A DNA stretch of 64,000 nt from Acidobacteria bacterium UBA2161 (lineage in GTDB: Bacteria > Acidobacteriota > Vicinamibacteria > Vicinamibacterales > UBA823). The notes beneath the pieces are model-generated. The model made no database searches, was not told where the DNA came from, and saw nothing but the letters and a program-made list of their open reading frames with translations. The position numbers and the translations under genes are program-made. Below, piece after piece: positions 47,106 through 54,938 of the stretch (the first letter of the stretch is position 1; the number at the start of each line of letters is the position of its first letter). The stretch spans positions 1 through 64,000 of the forward strand of contig DCWN01000044.1 of NCBI GenBank assembly GCA_002328835.1, given 5' to 3'.

Positions 47106-48491
47106 TCAGGGTTGGAGCCGCTTCATCTTCTCGAGGAGCGTCGTTCGCTTCAGGTGGAGCAGGTCCGCCGCCAGGCGCTTGTTGCCGTCGGAGCGCCCGA
47201 GCGCCTGACGGATCAGTTCGCGTTCGACGTCGTGCACGTAGCGCTCGAAGTCGATGCCGTCGTCCGGAAACGCGACCTGCACGCGCAGCCCCGGGTCGGC
47301 TGCCGCCTGGATCTCCGGCGGCAGGTCGGCGGCCTCGATCTGCGAACAGCCTTGACTGAACGCGAGCGTTCGCTCGACCACATTCTCGAGCTGTCGGATG
47401 TTGCCGGGCCAGGCGTAGGCCATCAACTGCCGCATCGCTTCCTGCGACACGCCGACGTCGGGCCGCGGTGGGACGAGTTCGCGCCCGAGCCGTTCGAGAA
47501 AGTGCTGCGTCAGGAGGGGGATGTCGTCCCGTCGCTCCCGGAGCGGAGGCAACGGAATCGGAATCACGTTCAGCCGGTAGAACAGGTCCTCCCGAAATGT
47601 GCCATCCGCGACGAGCTGGGACAGGTCGGAGTTGGTCGCCGCGATGACCCGCACATCGATCTTGATCTGGCGCGTGTCCCCGATCCGCTCGAGTTCCCGT
47701 TCCTGCAACACCCGCAGCAGCTTGGCCTGCAGGGCCGGCGTCATCGTGCCGACTTCGTCGAGGAACAGCGTGCCGCGATGGGCCTGTTCGAGCCGTCCAG
47801 GCCTTGACTCGACCGCGCCGGTGAAGGCGCCGCGGACATGGCCGAACAGTTCCGCCTCGAGCAGCGAGTCAGGAATGGCGCCGCAGTTCAACGCGCCGAA
47901 GCGGTGGGCGCTGCGCGGGCTGTTGTGGTGAATGGCCCGGGCCACGAGTTCCTTGCCGGTTCCGCTTTCACCGGAGATCAGGATGGTGCTGTTGGTCGGC
48001 GCGATCGTCTCGAGCAACTCGAAAAGGTCGCGCATCACCTGGCTGTGGCCCACCAGGCCTTCGAACCGGTAGCGCTCCTCGAGCTGCGAGCGCAGGTAGG
48101 CGTTCTCGCTTTTCAGGCGCCGTTGTTCGAGCGCTGACGTGAGGACGTGCAGCAGTTCGTCGAACTGAAATGGCTTGGTGATGAAGTCCGCCGCGCCGAC
48201 CTTGATCGCCTCGACCGCGCCCTTCACCGTGCCGAAGCCGGTCACGACGATCCCGACGATCTCCGGGTAGCGATCGATCGCCGCTTCCAGGACCTGACTG
48301 CCGTCGACACCGGGCAGCCTGAGATCGGTGACGACAACGTCGAACGCGAAATCGGCCAGTTTGGCGAGCGCCTGCTCCCCACTCTCCACCTGCGTGACGC
48401 TGTAGCCGTGGTCGGTCAGACGCTCGGCCGTCACCTCGCGCAGCGCCGCCTCGTCCTCGACGATCAGCAGATGTTTTTCATTTTCAGTCAT
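47106..48491 (-). CDS. NtrC-type sigma-54-dependent response regulator
   Basis: A 461-residue activator. The receiver domain (residues 1-125) has D56 as the probable phosphoacceptor (VVTDLRLPG). The AAA+ domain (about 145-380) includes Walker A GESGTGKE (174-181) and the GAFTGA loop (221-226) that contacts sigma-54. A Fis-type HTH lies at the C-terminus (about 420-461, ending KRTTLLEKMKRL). It should activate a sigma-54 promoter after phosphorylation; a good candidate lies at 49401-49416. A partner kinase is not adjacent, but a hybrid histidine kinase is 4 kb away on the same strand. Confidence 0.93.
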   Translation of the reverse strand: MTENEKHLLIVEDEAALREVTAERLTDHGYSVTQVESGEQALAKLADFAFDVVVTDLRLPGVDGSQVLEAAIDRYPEIVGIVVTGFGTVKGAVEAIKVGAADFITKPFQFDELLHVLTSALEQRRLKSENAYLRSQLEERYRFEGLVGHSQVMRDLFELLETIAPTNSTILISGESGTGKELVARAIHHNSPRSAHRFGALNCGAIPDSLLEAELFGHVRGAFTGAVESRPGRLEQAHRGTLFLDEVGTMTPALQAKLLRVLQERELERIGDTRQIKIDVRVIAATNSDLSQLVADGTFREDLFYRLNVIPIPLPPLRERRDDIPLLTQHFLERLGRELVPPRPDVGVSQEAMRQLMAYAWPGNIRQLENVVERTLAFSQGCSQIEAADLPPEIQAAADPGLRVQVAFPDDGIDFERYVHDVERELIRQALGRSDGNKRLAADLLHLKRTTLLEKMKRLQP

Positions 48492-48507
48492 TTAGCAGGG
48501 TGGCGGT

Positions 48508-48536
48508 ATTTTGACACCCTGCCGGCCGGCGGTCAA
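48508..48536 (-). promoter_or_regulatory. Candidate sigma-70 promoter of the response regulator gene
   Basis: On the minus strand TTGACC (48536-48531, five of six), a 17-base spacer, and CAAAAT (48513-48508, four of six). The predicted start lies near 48501, so the leader would be only about 10 bases. Confidence 0.4.
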
Positions 48537-48660
48537 GACGGCGGCGCGGTTCGTTCTATAGGCTCGGTCACGCCATGCCGATAGTCATTGGGAACGCGGC
48601 ACAGACGCCGTGAGGGGATCGGCATCGCGAGATTGCAGCCCAACGCTGCAAGGCTCCGCG

Positions 48661-48894
48661 ATGCCAACGAGCAAGACCATGATTGTCGACCGAAAGACCA
48701 TCTCGATCATGAAGGCGTGTGAGCTGGTGGGTGTCAGCCGCCGGACGATTTACAACTGGATCGCCAGCGGCAAGGTGGAGTACGTCCGCACGGCGGGCGG
48801 CTCGGTGCGAATCTTCGTCGACACGTTGTGGCGAGATCCGTCCGGGACCTCGAAAGCCGCGATCTGGCCAGAAACAGCCAGTAAAGAGGCCTGA
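48661..48894 (+). CDS. Small excisionase-like helix-turn-helix protein
   Basis: A 77-residue protein. TISIMKACELVGVSRRTIYNW is the winged-helix/MerR-like HTH of excisionase-type DNA-binding domains, followed by ASGKVEYVRTAGGSVRI, the beta wing. ATG 48661 starts just before the HTH; an upstream start at 48610 would add 17 residues. It could be a small transcription regulator. Divergent from the sigma-54 activator, it lies in a small-protein pair with the next gene. Confidence 0.8.
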   Translation: MPTSKTMIVDRKTISIMKACELVGVSRRTIYNWIASGKVEYVRTAGGSVRIFVDTLWRDPSGTSKAAIWPETASKEA

Positions 48895-48947
48895 GCATCG
48901 TGCTCAGCGCCGACCGTGCTTCAGGCCCACATCGAAAAAGGACGCAT

Positions 48948-49166
48948 GTGGACGAGCTGACAGATCTCAGGCGGTTGTTTCATCGGCTGAACAACCAGCT
49001 CGGAATCATCCTCGCCAACGCTGAGCTGCTCGAAGCGAAAGCCACCGACGAGATGAACCGATCACGTGCGGCGCAGATCGTGGCCAGCGTGCTCGAAGCG
49101 ATGAGCACGGCCCGCGAGATCCGCACCGACCGGGAGTCGCCCGCGTCCGACTCATCGCGCGGCTGA
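48948..49166 (+). CDS. Tiny histidine-kinase-dimerisation-like (H-box) protein
   Basis: A 72-residue protein. RRLFHRLNNQLGIILANAELL resembles the H-box helix of HisKA (H-x-L-N-N-x-L), but there is no ATPase domain. GTG 48948 has AAAAGGA with a 5-base gap; GTG 48900, which gives 16 extra residues, is less likely. It could act as a phosphotransfer protein or antagonise a kinase by hetero-dimerisation. The annotation as kinase-like is inferred from the motif only. Confidence 0.6.
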   Translation: MDELTDLRRLFHRLNNQLGIILANAELLEAKATDEMNRSRAAQIVASVLEAMSTAREIRTDRESPASDSSRG

Positions 49167-49515
49167 CTCCGCCCACCTGCCTGCGCGCCCCCGAACCACG
49201 GCCTTCCACGACGTCTTACGAGAGTCAATGTGTTGACGACTGCACTGTTTTGCAGTCAAATATTCGACGCATTTCCGGCCGATTCTCGTCAGACCTTCCC
49301 GCTCTTTCACGTCGGATCAATCCTGCAACCAACTGATTAGGTTGAAGTTATGCGCATGACCTCCATGCGAGCCGTCTTCGTTGAACATTCGCTTTTTCGG
49401 TTGGTACCTCTGTTGCGATGAAGGGCCTCGCCACCGTGGCTGACCGGGTGCGGCCGGCGTGTCTCCAGCGCCGTCGCGTTCGGGTGCTCCGCGAGTGGCG
49501 TGGAGGGATTTCGAC
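49167..49515. other. Intergenic leader of the sigma-factor gene
   Basis: These 349 bases are AT-richer than average. They contain the candidate sigma-54 promoter described separately and short direct or inverted TTGACGACTGCAC-like and TGCAGTCAA segments around 49220-49260 that could be an upstream activator-binding region. No gene was identified. Confidence 0.6.
49401..49416 (+). promoter_or_regulatory. Sigma-54 (-24/-12) promoter upstream of the sigma-factor gene
   Basis: TTGGTACCTCTGTTGC fits the RpoN consensus with GG at 49403-49404, exactly ten bases, and GC at 49415-49416. The predicted start near 49428 gives a leader of about 88 bases. A sigma-54 activator is encoded about 1 kb upstream on the other strand. 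Confidence 0.65.
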
Positions 49516-50442
49516 ATGCCGCAGCAGCAGACTGTCACGGCTGATCAACAGCACCGGATCGAGGCGGGCGTCCCGTTCGTGGAGGCGCTGGCCCGGCGCG
49601 TCGCGGCGTCGATGCCGCACTCGATCGACATCGGGGACCTGGTGCAGGACGGAATGATCGGCTTGATCGACGCCGCGCACCGGTTCGACGCGGGGCGGGG
49701 CATCAAGTTCGAAACATTTGCCGAGCGCCGGGTACGCGGCGCCATGATCGACGCGTTGCGGCGCGACGCGTGGCCGCGAGGCATCCGCCGGGTCCGCCGG
49801 GAGCTCGAGGCCGCGCGCGAGTCGCTCCGGCGAGAACTGGGCTGCGAGCCGTCGCTGGCGGACCTGGCCAAGCGCGTCGGTTCCGATGAGACCCGGCTCG
49901 GCCGCACGATCGTGCGGATCAATACGATCGAGTCGACCTCTCCCCTGGCGACGTCAGACTCGATCAACGAGGCGAGCCTGCCGCCCGTCATGGTGCCGTC
50001 GGAGCCGCCATCGCCCGACAAGGCCCTGGAGCAGTGCGAGATCAAGGGCCGCGTCCGCGACGCCATCGCGTCGTTGCCTCCGCGCGAGCGGAAGGTGATC
50101 GGCCTGTACTATTTCGGCGAAGTCACGATGAAGCTGATCGGCGCCGAGATTGGGGTGAACGAGTCACGCGTGTCGCAGCTGCACGCGCGGGCAATCCAGC
50201 GTCTGCGGAAGGCGCTCGCGCAGCAGTTCGAATCAGATGCGGCCGCGGCGAACGCGCTCGGGGCCGTTCTGGTCACGATGCCGACACGGGCCACGCGCGC
50301 GTCGCGCACCTCCTCGGTGGCCAAGGTGAAGACGCCCCGCGGTGTCGTGCTGCCGTATCAGAAGCGGAGTCGCCCGAAGTCGACGCGGCCGGCCACCCGG
50401 CCGTCGGTCGCGGCCGAGGTGCCCCGGGCGGCGGCGCGGTAG
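49516..50442 (+). CDS. FliA/WhiG-type alternative sigma factor
   Basis: A 308-residue sigma-70-family factor of group 3. Region 2 reads DIGDLVQDGMIGLIDAAHRFDAGRGIKFETFAERRVRG in segments (the FliA/WhiG style of GxIGLxxAxxxFDxxxGxxFxTYAxxRIRG). Region 3 begins ALRRDAWPRGIRR and region 4 has ELGxNESRVSQLHARAIQRLR. The C-terminus has an extra 60-residue basic tail rich in Arg/Thr/Lys. ATG 49516 has GGAGGGA 7 bases upstream. No flagellar genes are nearby, so the regulon is unknown. Confidence 0.9.
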   Translation: MPQQQTVTADQQHRIEAGVPFVEALARRVAASMPHSIDIGDLVQDGMIGLIDAAHRFDAGRGIKFETFAERRVRGAMIDALRRDAWPRGIRRVRRELEAARESLRRELGCEPSLADLAKRVGSDETRLGRTIVRINTIESTSPLATSDSINEASLPPVMVPSEPPSPDKALEQCEIKGRVRDAIASLPPRERKVIGLYYFGEVTMKLIGAEIGVNESRVSQLHARAIQRLRKALAQQFESDAAAANALGAVLVTMPTRATRASRTSSVAKVKTPRGVVLPYQKRSRPKSTRPATRPSVAAEVPRAAAR

Positions 50443-50451
50443 CGGGCTCGA

Positions 50452-52056
50452 TCAGGCCAGGACGTCGCGCGCGACTCGGAGCAGGTCGCCGAGTCGGAAC
50501 GGCTTGGCGAGCCACCGGCAGCCGGTGTCGTCGAGAAACCGTTCGGCATCGGTGCCGGCGACATCGCCGGTCACGAACACGATCCGCTGCTTGAGGTTGG
50601 GCGCGATCTCGGCGGCGGCCTGGTAGAACGCCGTGCCATCCAGGCGCGGCATCTTCAGATCACAGATCACGAGGTCGTACGTACGCTCGCGCACACGCGC
50701 GAGGGCGGCTTCACCGTCACCGGCGCGATCGACACGGAAACCCGCATCGCCGAGGGCTTCCGCCACCGCGGCCGCCAGCGCGGGTTCGTCCTCGACGAGC
50801 AGCACGACGGCGCCGCCCCCGATGTTCGCGGGTCGGACCGCGGGCGTCGGGACGGGCGATCGGATCTTCCCCGCCGTGGCCGGGAATTCCAGCCGGAAGG
50901 TGGCACCCGCGTCCGGCGCGGAGGTCAGCGCGATGCGCCCGCCGTGTTCCTGCATGATTGCGTAGGCGACGGTCAGGCCGAGGCCGGTGCCCTTGCCGAC
51001 CTGCTTGGTCGTGAAGAACGGGTCGAAGATGCGGCCCTGCACTTCATCCGGGACGCCCGGGCCATCGTCGCTGACCTCGAGCACGACAGACTCGGCTTCG
51101 GCATCGTGCCACGTTCGCGTGACGATGGTGCCCTGTCCGCGCGCCCCCAGCATTGCCTGCTCGGCGTTGATGACGAGATTGAGGAGAACCTGCTTCACCT
51201 GGTGGGGGTCGGCGAAGACCTGTGGGAGGCCGACCGCCAGGGCGTCGATGACCGAGATATTCGAGACGCGCTGTTCGTACGCGCGCAGCGACATCGTCTC
51301 GCGGACGACCTGATTGACATCGACCATGGCCCGCGTCGTGTGCCGCTTGCGGGCGAACGTCAGGAGGTTCCGGACGATCTTCGCGGCGCGTTCGGATTCG
51401 CCCAGGATCGTTTCGAGACCGCGACGCGTCGCGTCGTCCACGGTCCGTTCGGCCAGCCGCTCGGACCAGGTCAGAATCGTGGCCAGCGGGTTGTTCAGTT
51501 CGTGGGCGACACCCGAGATCGTCTGTCCCAGTGCCGCGAGCTTCTCGGCCTGGAGCAGCTGATGGTAGAGATCGCGCGCTTGATCCTCCAGCTTCTTCCG
51601 TTCGCTGACGTCCCGCATCAGCGCCTCGACCCGCAGGGCGCTCCCGCGTCCGCGTTCGGCCCGGGCCGTGACCTCGACCCACATCGGCGTCTGATCGGCC
51701 CGCCGCAGGCGGAGGAGGTAGTCGGTCACGGCGCGATCCCGGTTGAGCCGGTCGATAAACGCCTCGCGCGCCTGAGGGTCGACGAATCGGTCGGCCGCGA
51801 ACGGCGCCACGGTCGCGTGGGCGGTCTCGGTCGGGTAGCCGAACATGAGCTTCAGGTGCGGGTTCGCGACGATGGTGTCCGCGGCCTTGGCCGTCAGGGT
51901 GCCGATGTAGACACCCTCGTGCACCACCTCGAACAGGCGTGCGAACGCCGTGGCGGGCGGGTTCCGGGGTTTGCGCGGGGCCGGTTTGCGCGTGGATGTT
52001 CGAGCGGGCTTACGGGCGGGCTTTCCAGTGGGCTTGGCGGAGCGCGTCCGGGGCAC
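50452..52056 (-). CDS. Hybrid sensor histidine kinase with PAS and receiver domains
   Basis: A 534-residue kinase. A basic Lys/Arg/Pro-rich N-terminus (1-35), a PAS domain (about 38-155), the H box AHELNNPLATIL with H185, N box NLVINAEQAM, G1 DDGPGVP, G2 GKGTGLGL, and a C-terminal receiver (about 415-534) with D466 in ICDLKMP and the conserved Lys in KPF. No transmembrane segment is seen, so it senses a cytoplasmic signal. It faces the sigma-factor gene convergently (9-base gap). Confidence 0.92.
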   Translation of the reverse strand: MPRTRSAKPTGKPARKPARTSTRKPAPRKPRNPPATAFARLFEVVHEGVYIGTLTAKAADTIVANPHLKLMFGYPTETAHATVAPFAADRFVDPQAREAFIDRLNRDRAVTDYLLRLRRADQTPMWVEVTARAERGRGSALRVEALMRDVSERKKLEDQARDLYHQLLQAEKLAALGQTISGVAHELNNPLATILTWSERLAERTVDDATRRGLETILGESERAAKIVRNLLTFARKRHTTRAMVDVNQVVRETMSLRAYEQRVSNISVIDALAVGLPQVFADPHQVKQVLLNLVINAEQAMLGARGQGTIVTRTWHDAEAESVVLEVSDDGPGVPDEVQGRIFDPFFTTKQVGKGTGLGLTVAYAIMQEHGGRIALTSAPDAGATFRLEFPATAGKIRSPVPTPAVRPANIGGGAVVLLVEDEPALAAAVAEALGDAGFRVDRAGDGEAALARVRERTYDLVICDLKMPRLDGTAFYQAAAEIAPNLKQRIVFVTGDVAGTDAERFLDDTGCRWLAKPFRLGDLLRVARDVLA

Positions 52057-52140
52057 GGTTCGCTTGCGAGTCGCGCGGCGCTGGGGGCTCGGCGCGCGGC
52101 AGGGATCGGGAACGTCTAAGTTCAGACCTCGGACCTACGC

Positions 52141-52785
52141 CTACGGCACCGCCGGCGTCGGAGTCTGGGTCATGTAATGCGGGCCGTAGCTTCGTTCGAT
52201 CGTCTCTCGGATATCGGCCAGAGCCGTGCCCGCCTCGTGCATGTTCATCGCGTCACGCGCGACGTCAATGCAGATGGCTCAACCCATGCCGTGAGGTTCC
52301 CACCTCACGACGTTGCCTTCGGGGTCGCGACTCGCGACAAAGCAATCGTGGTTGTCGCCGTGGCCGAAGTTCTCGCACCCGCAGAAGCACGGGACGTAGT
52401 CGAGGACCTCCGGGTGCTCGGCCGCGAAGGTGTAGACCGACCGGATGACCTCGAGCGGCCGCGGCGGCGCAAATCCCGGCATCGGGAGCGGCGGCAGATT
52501 CGACGACGGCAGGGTCCTGGCGACCGGGCCGCGGGGCGGCGTCTGGTTGTGGGAGGTGGCCGGCGTCAGCGGCGCGAGGGGCGCGGCGGCACTGGTGGTC
52601 GGCGCCTGTGCGCGAGCCGACGTCGCGGAACCGGCCGGAGGCTGAGTCGGCGCCGACATCGACCAGACTGCGGCGGCAACCGCCGCCACGATCACGCCAA
52701 GAATCAGGCCCGTCGGTTTCCGTGACGCCCGGTGTTCCGGTGCTCGGCGACGCGCCGTCGGTTTCCGAGATTTCTTCGAAGACAT
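52141..52785 (-). CDS. CYCXC-type membrane protein, predicted selenoprotein (UGA = Sec)
   Basis: Read through an in-frame UGA (52281-52279) this is a 214-residue protein. It has a basic N-terminus, a membrane helix (about residues 26-44), a P/A/S/T-rich linker, and a PCYCGC-type domain in which the motif is PCFCGC (C133, C135, C137), then GHGDNHDCF (C148). After PHGMG comes U169 in U-A-I-C (C172), then a helix DVARDAMNMHEAGTALADI. Members of the PCYCGC family that I know carry Cys where the Sec falls, in a CxxC pair. Without recoding, the protein would lose the conserved C-terminal helix and the second Cys pair. ATG 52785 has a weak ribosome-binding site. Metal binding or redox function is inferred. 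Confidence 0.8.
52238..52281 (-). promoter_or_regulatory. Candidate bacterial SECIS hairpin in the CYCXC gene
   Basis: Downstream of the UGA (52281-52279) the mRNA can fold a hairpin. UGCAU (52272-52268) pairs with AUGCA (52242-52238), a 3x3 internal loop follows, then CGUCGCG (52264-52258) pairs with CGCGAUG (52252-52246). The 5-base apical loop CGUGA (52257-52253) has G at its second position and starts 22 bases after the UGA. Confidence 0.6.
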
Positions 52786-52857
52786 GGCCAAATTCTATCA
52801 TCGTTCACCGGCGGCTTCGGCCTCGGCGCCTCCGAAACGCGTGCTAGACTCCGAGAA

Positions 52858-53637
52858 ATGTCCGCCGATCGCGCGCTTGCCGACCACGTTGCCGTCGTCA
52901 CCGGCGGCGGGACCGGCATCGGCCTGGCGACGGCGCGGCGGTTGGGCGCCGACGGCGCCCGAGTCGTGTTGGCCAGCCGCGACCCGGAACATCTCGCCGC
53001 GGGTGAGCGGGCCCTGCGAGACGACGGCGTGCCGGTACTGACCGTGCCGACCGACGTGCGGAAGCCCGAACAGGTCGACACGCTGGTCGAACGATCGGTG
53101 GCCGAGTTCGGCCGGGTCGACATCCTCATCAACAATGCCGCCGGCAACTTCATCTGCAAGGCGGAGGATGGCTGGAACGCGGTTGTCGACATCGTCCTGA
53201 ACGGAAGCTTCTACTGTGCCCGTGCGATCGGACGACATCTGATCGACCGCGGCGCGGGCGGCGCGATCGTGTCGATCCTGGCCAACTACGTCTGGACCGG
53301 CAGCCCCGGCACGATTCACTCGGCGGCGGCCAAGGGCGGCGTGCAATCGATGACGCAGACCCTCGGCGTCGAGTGGGCCCGCCACGGAATCCGGGTCAAC
53401 GCCGTAGCGCCGGGCGCGGTCGAGTCACCGGGCGCGGCGCGTCAGCTGTGGTCCACGCCGGAGGCGGTCGCCCGGATCACCGGGCGCGTGCCGTTGCAGC
53501 GGTGGGCGCAACCCGAGGAGATCGCGGAGACCGTGGCCTTTCTCGCGTCGTCTCGGGCCGGGTACATCACCGGCGAGACGATCACGATCGACGGCGGGGC
53601 CTGGCTGGGCGGCGGCACGTTCGGGTTCGAGGTCTGA
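52858..53637 (+). CDS. Short-chain dehydrogenase/reductase, 2,4-dienoyl-CoA-reductase-like
   Basis: A 259-residue Rossmann-fold oxidoreductase with TGGGTGIG near the N-terminus and NNAAGNFI. It lacks the classical YxxxK catalytic Tyr: the position before AAAK is Ser (SAAAKGGV). That substitution, together with DIVLNGSFYCARAIG and VEWARHGIRVNAV, matches the 2,4-dienoyl-CoA/trans-2-enoyl-CoA reductase (DECR) subfamily, which acts on unsaturated fatty acyl-CoA with NADPH. ATG 52858 is chosen because it immediately precedes the Rossmann fold. It diverges from the CYCXC gene. Confidence 0.85.
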   Translation: MSADRALADHVAVVTGGGTGIGLATARRLGADGARVVLASRDPEHLAAGERALRDDGVPVLTVPTDVRKPEQVDTLVERSVAEFGRVDILINNAAGNFICKAEDGWNAVVDIVLNGSFYCARAIGRHLIDRGAGGAIVSILANYVWTGSPGTIHSAAAKGGVQSMTQTLGVEWARHGIRVNAVAPGAVESPGAARQLWSTPEAVARITGRVPLQRWAQPEEIAETVAFLASSRAGYITGETITIDGGAWLGGGTFGFEV

Positions 53638-53670
53638 CGCGGCACACGATTCCGGAGCGAACGCACGACG

Positions 53671-54630
53671 ATGACGACGAAACTTCCCGCGGTCAACGCT
53701 ATCGAAGCTGGCAGCGAGGGCTGGGGCTTCTTCCTCTGCGCCGGCAAGGAGGTGCGTACTGGTCGCAACGGCCCGTTCATGGCGCTCCAGCTGCAAGATG
53801 CGACCGGGCAGATCGAAGGCAAGGTCTTTCAGGACGTCGAGCGGTTGCGGGAGGAGTTCGACGCGGGCGAATTCGTCAAGCTGCAGGGCCGCGGCAACCG
53901 CTTCAACGAGCGCACGGAGCTGATCATCGAGAAGATCCGCCGCGTCGATCCGTCACGCGATGCCGAGCAGGGGTTCAGCGAGGAGACCTGCGTACCGTCG
54001 GCGCCCCGGTCGATCGACGAGATGTGGGACGCGTTGATCGCGCTGGTCGGTACCGTGGAGAACGAGTTCGTGCGGACGTTGCTGGCGCGCGTCGTCGAGA
54101 CCCACGAGGACGCGCTCCGGCGCTGGCCGGCCGCGCAGACGGTGCATCATGCGTATCGCGGCGGGCTACTCGAACACGTGCTGAAGGTGGCCGATGTCGC
54201 GACGTCGCTGGCGGGCCTGTACGATGCCGACCGCGACCTGGTGATCGCCGGCGCCATCCTGCATGACATCGGCAAACTCCAGGAGCTGGAGTACGACCTG
54301 GCGACCCGGTATTCGCTCGAGGGTAATCTGGTCGGTCACATCGCCCTCGGCGTCGTCCTCGTGCGCACCGAAACCGCGGGCATCGGCGGATTCCCGGACG
54401 CGCTCCGGGCGCAGATCGAACACATCATCGTCTCGCACCACGGCTCGAAGGAGTTCGGCTCGCCGGTCGAACCGCGCACCGTGGAAGCGTTCCTGCTGGC
54501 TGCGGCCGACGACCTCGACGCCAAGATTCATCAGGTGCGGAAGCACATCGCCGAGGATCGAGGCGACGACGAGTTCACGGCCTACCACCGCCGCCTCGGC
54601 CGCGCTCTGTACAAGCCTGAGTCGGACTGA
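53671..54630 (+). CDS. YhaM-like OB-fold/HD-domain 3'-5' exonuclease
   Basis: A 319-residue protein. The N-terminal OB fold (about 15-95) contains GPFMALQLQDATGQIEGKVF, followed by an HD domain with HHAYRGGLLEHVLKV and the metal-binding pair HDIGK (about residue 200). YhaM in Bacillus is a 3'-5' exoribonuclease/exonuclease. Length and domain order match, so RNA processing is likely. It lies 33 bases after the reductase gene. Confidence 0.87.
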   Translation: MTTKLPAVNAIEAGSEGWGFFLCAGKEVRTGRNGPFMALQLQDATGQIEGKVFQDVERLREEFDAGEFVKLQGRGNRFNERTELIIEKIRRVDPSRDAEQGFSEETCVPSAPRSIDEMWDALIALVGTVENEFVRTLLARVVETHEDALRRWPAAQTVHHAYRGGLLEHVLKVADVATSLAGLYDADRDLVIAGAILHDIGKLQELEYDLATRYSLEGNLVGHIALGVVLVRTETAGIGGFPDALRAQIEHIIVSHHGSKEFGSPVEPRTVEAFLLAAADDLDAKIHQVRKHIAEDRGDDEFTAYHRRLGRALYKPESD

Positions 54631-54643
54631 AGGACAGGACATC

Positions 54644-54705
54644 GGTGCCGGCGGGTGGCGCCGGGTCGGGGGCCTCCCGCGGGCGCGGAAGCCAAGCCCG
54701 AGGCC
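54644..54705 (+). repeat. Dispersed repeat, left module, copy B
   Basis: A direct near-copy of 39835-39896 with three differences in 62 bases by eye. It is immediately followed by the right module of the element, so the full element here is composite. Confidence 0.85.
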
Positions 54706-54710
54706 TGGCT

Positions 54711-54905
54711 GCGGCTGGACACCGGCACCGCCGCCCAGCCGCCGTCTCCTCTGGCGAGTGCCGGGGATGCGACCGCCGGCGAGTCGTCCGAAGGGTGGAC
54801 AGCGCGTCGACGGCCGGCAGCCCTAACCTCGTCTTGATGCTGACGTTCGTGCCGGCGGCGTGCGAGGATTGTCTGAGCCCGGCGCGTCGCGCACCGGTGC
54901 TCGCC
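54711..54905 (+). repeat. Dispersed repeat, right module, copy B
   Basis: About 195 bases, including ACCGGCACCGCCGCCCAGCC near the start and GCCCGGCGCGTCGCGCACCG near the end. The reverse complement aligns with 59758-59938 over nearly the whole length, with segments of near-identity (about 70 bases at the left and 45 at the right) and a more variable middle. Confidence 0.85.
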
Positions 54906-54938
54906 TAAACCCAGATCTGAGCCGAGCGCCAGGTTCGA

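Larger units (their letters stand above)
54631..54938. other. Intergenic region filled by dispersed-repeat sequence
   Basis: This 308-base gap between convergent genes consists of the 62-bp left module (54644-54705) and a right module (about 54711-54905) that recurs inverted at 59758-59938. No credible gene was found; a short open frame across it simply reflects the repeat's GC composition. Confidence 0.75.

Noticed and set aside
52279..52785. CYCXC-type gene ending at the first TGA
   Set aside because: Readthrough continues in frame with an expected CxxC-equivalent motif and helix; the short form would lose conserved sequence.
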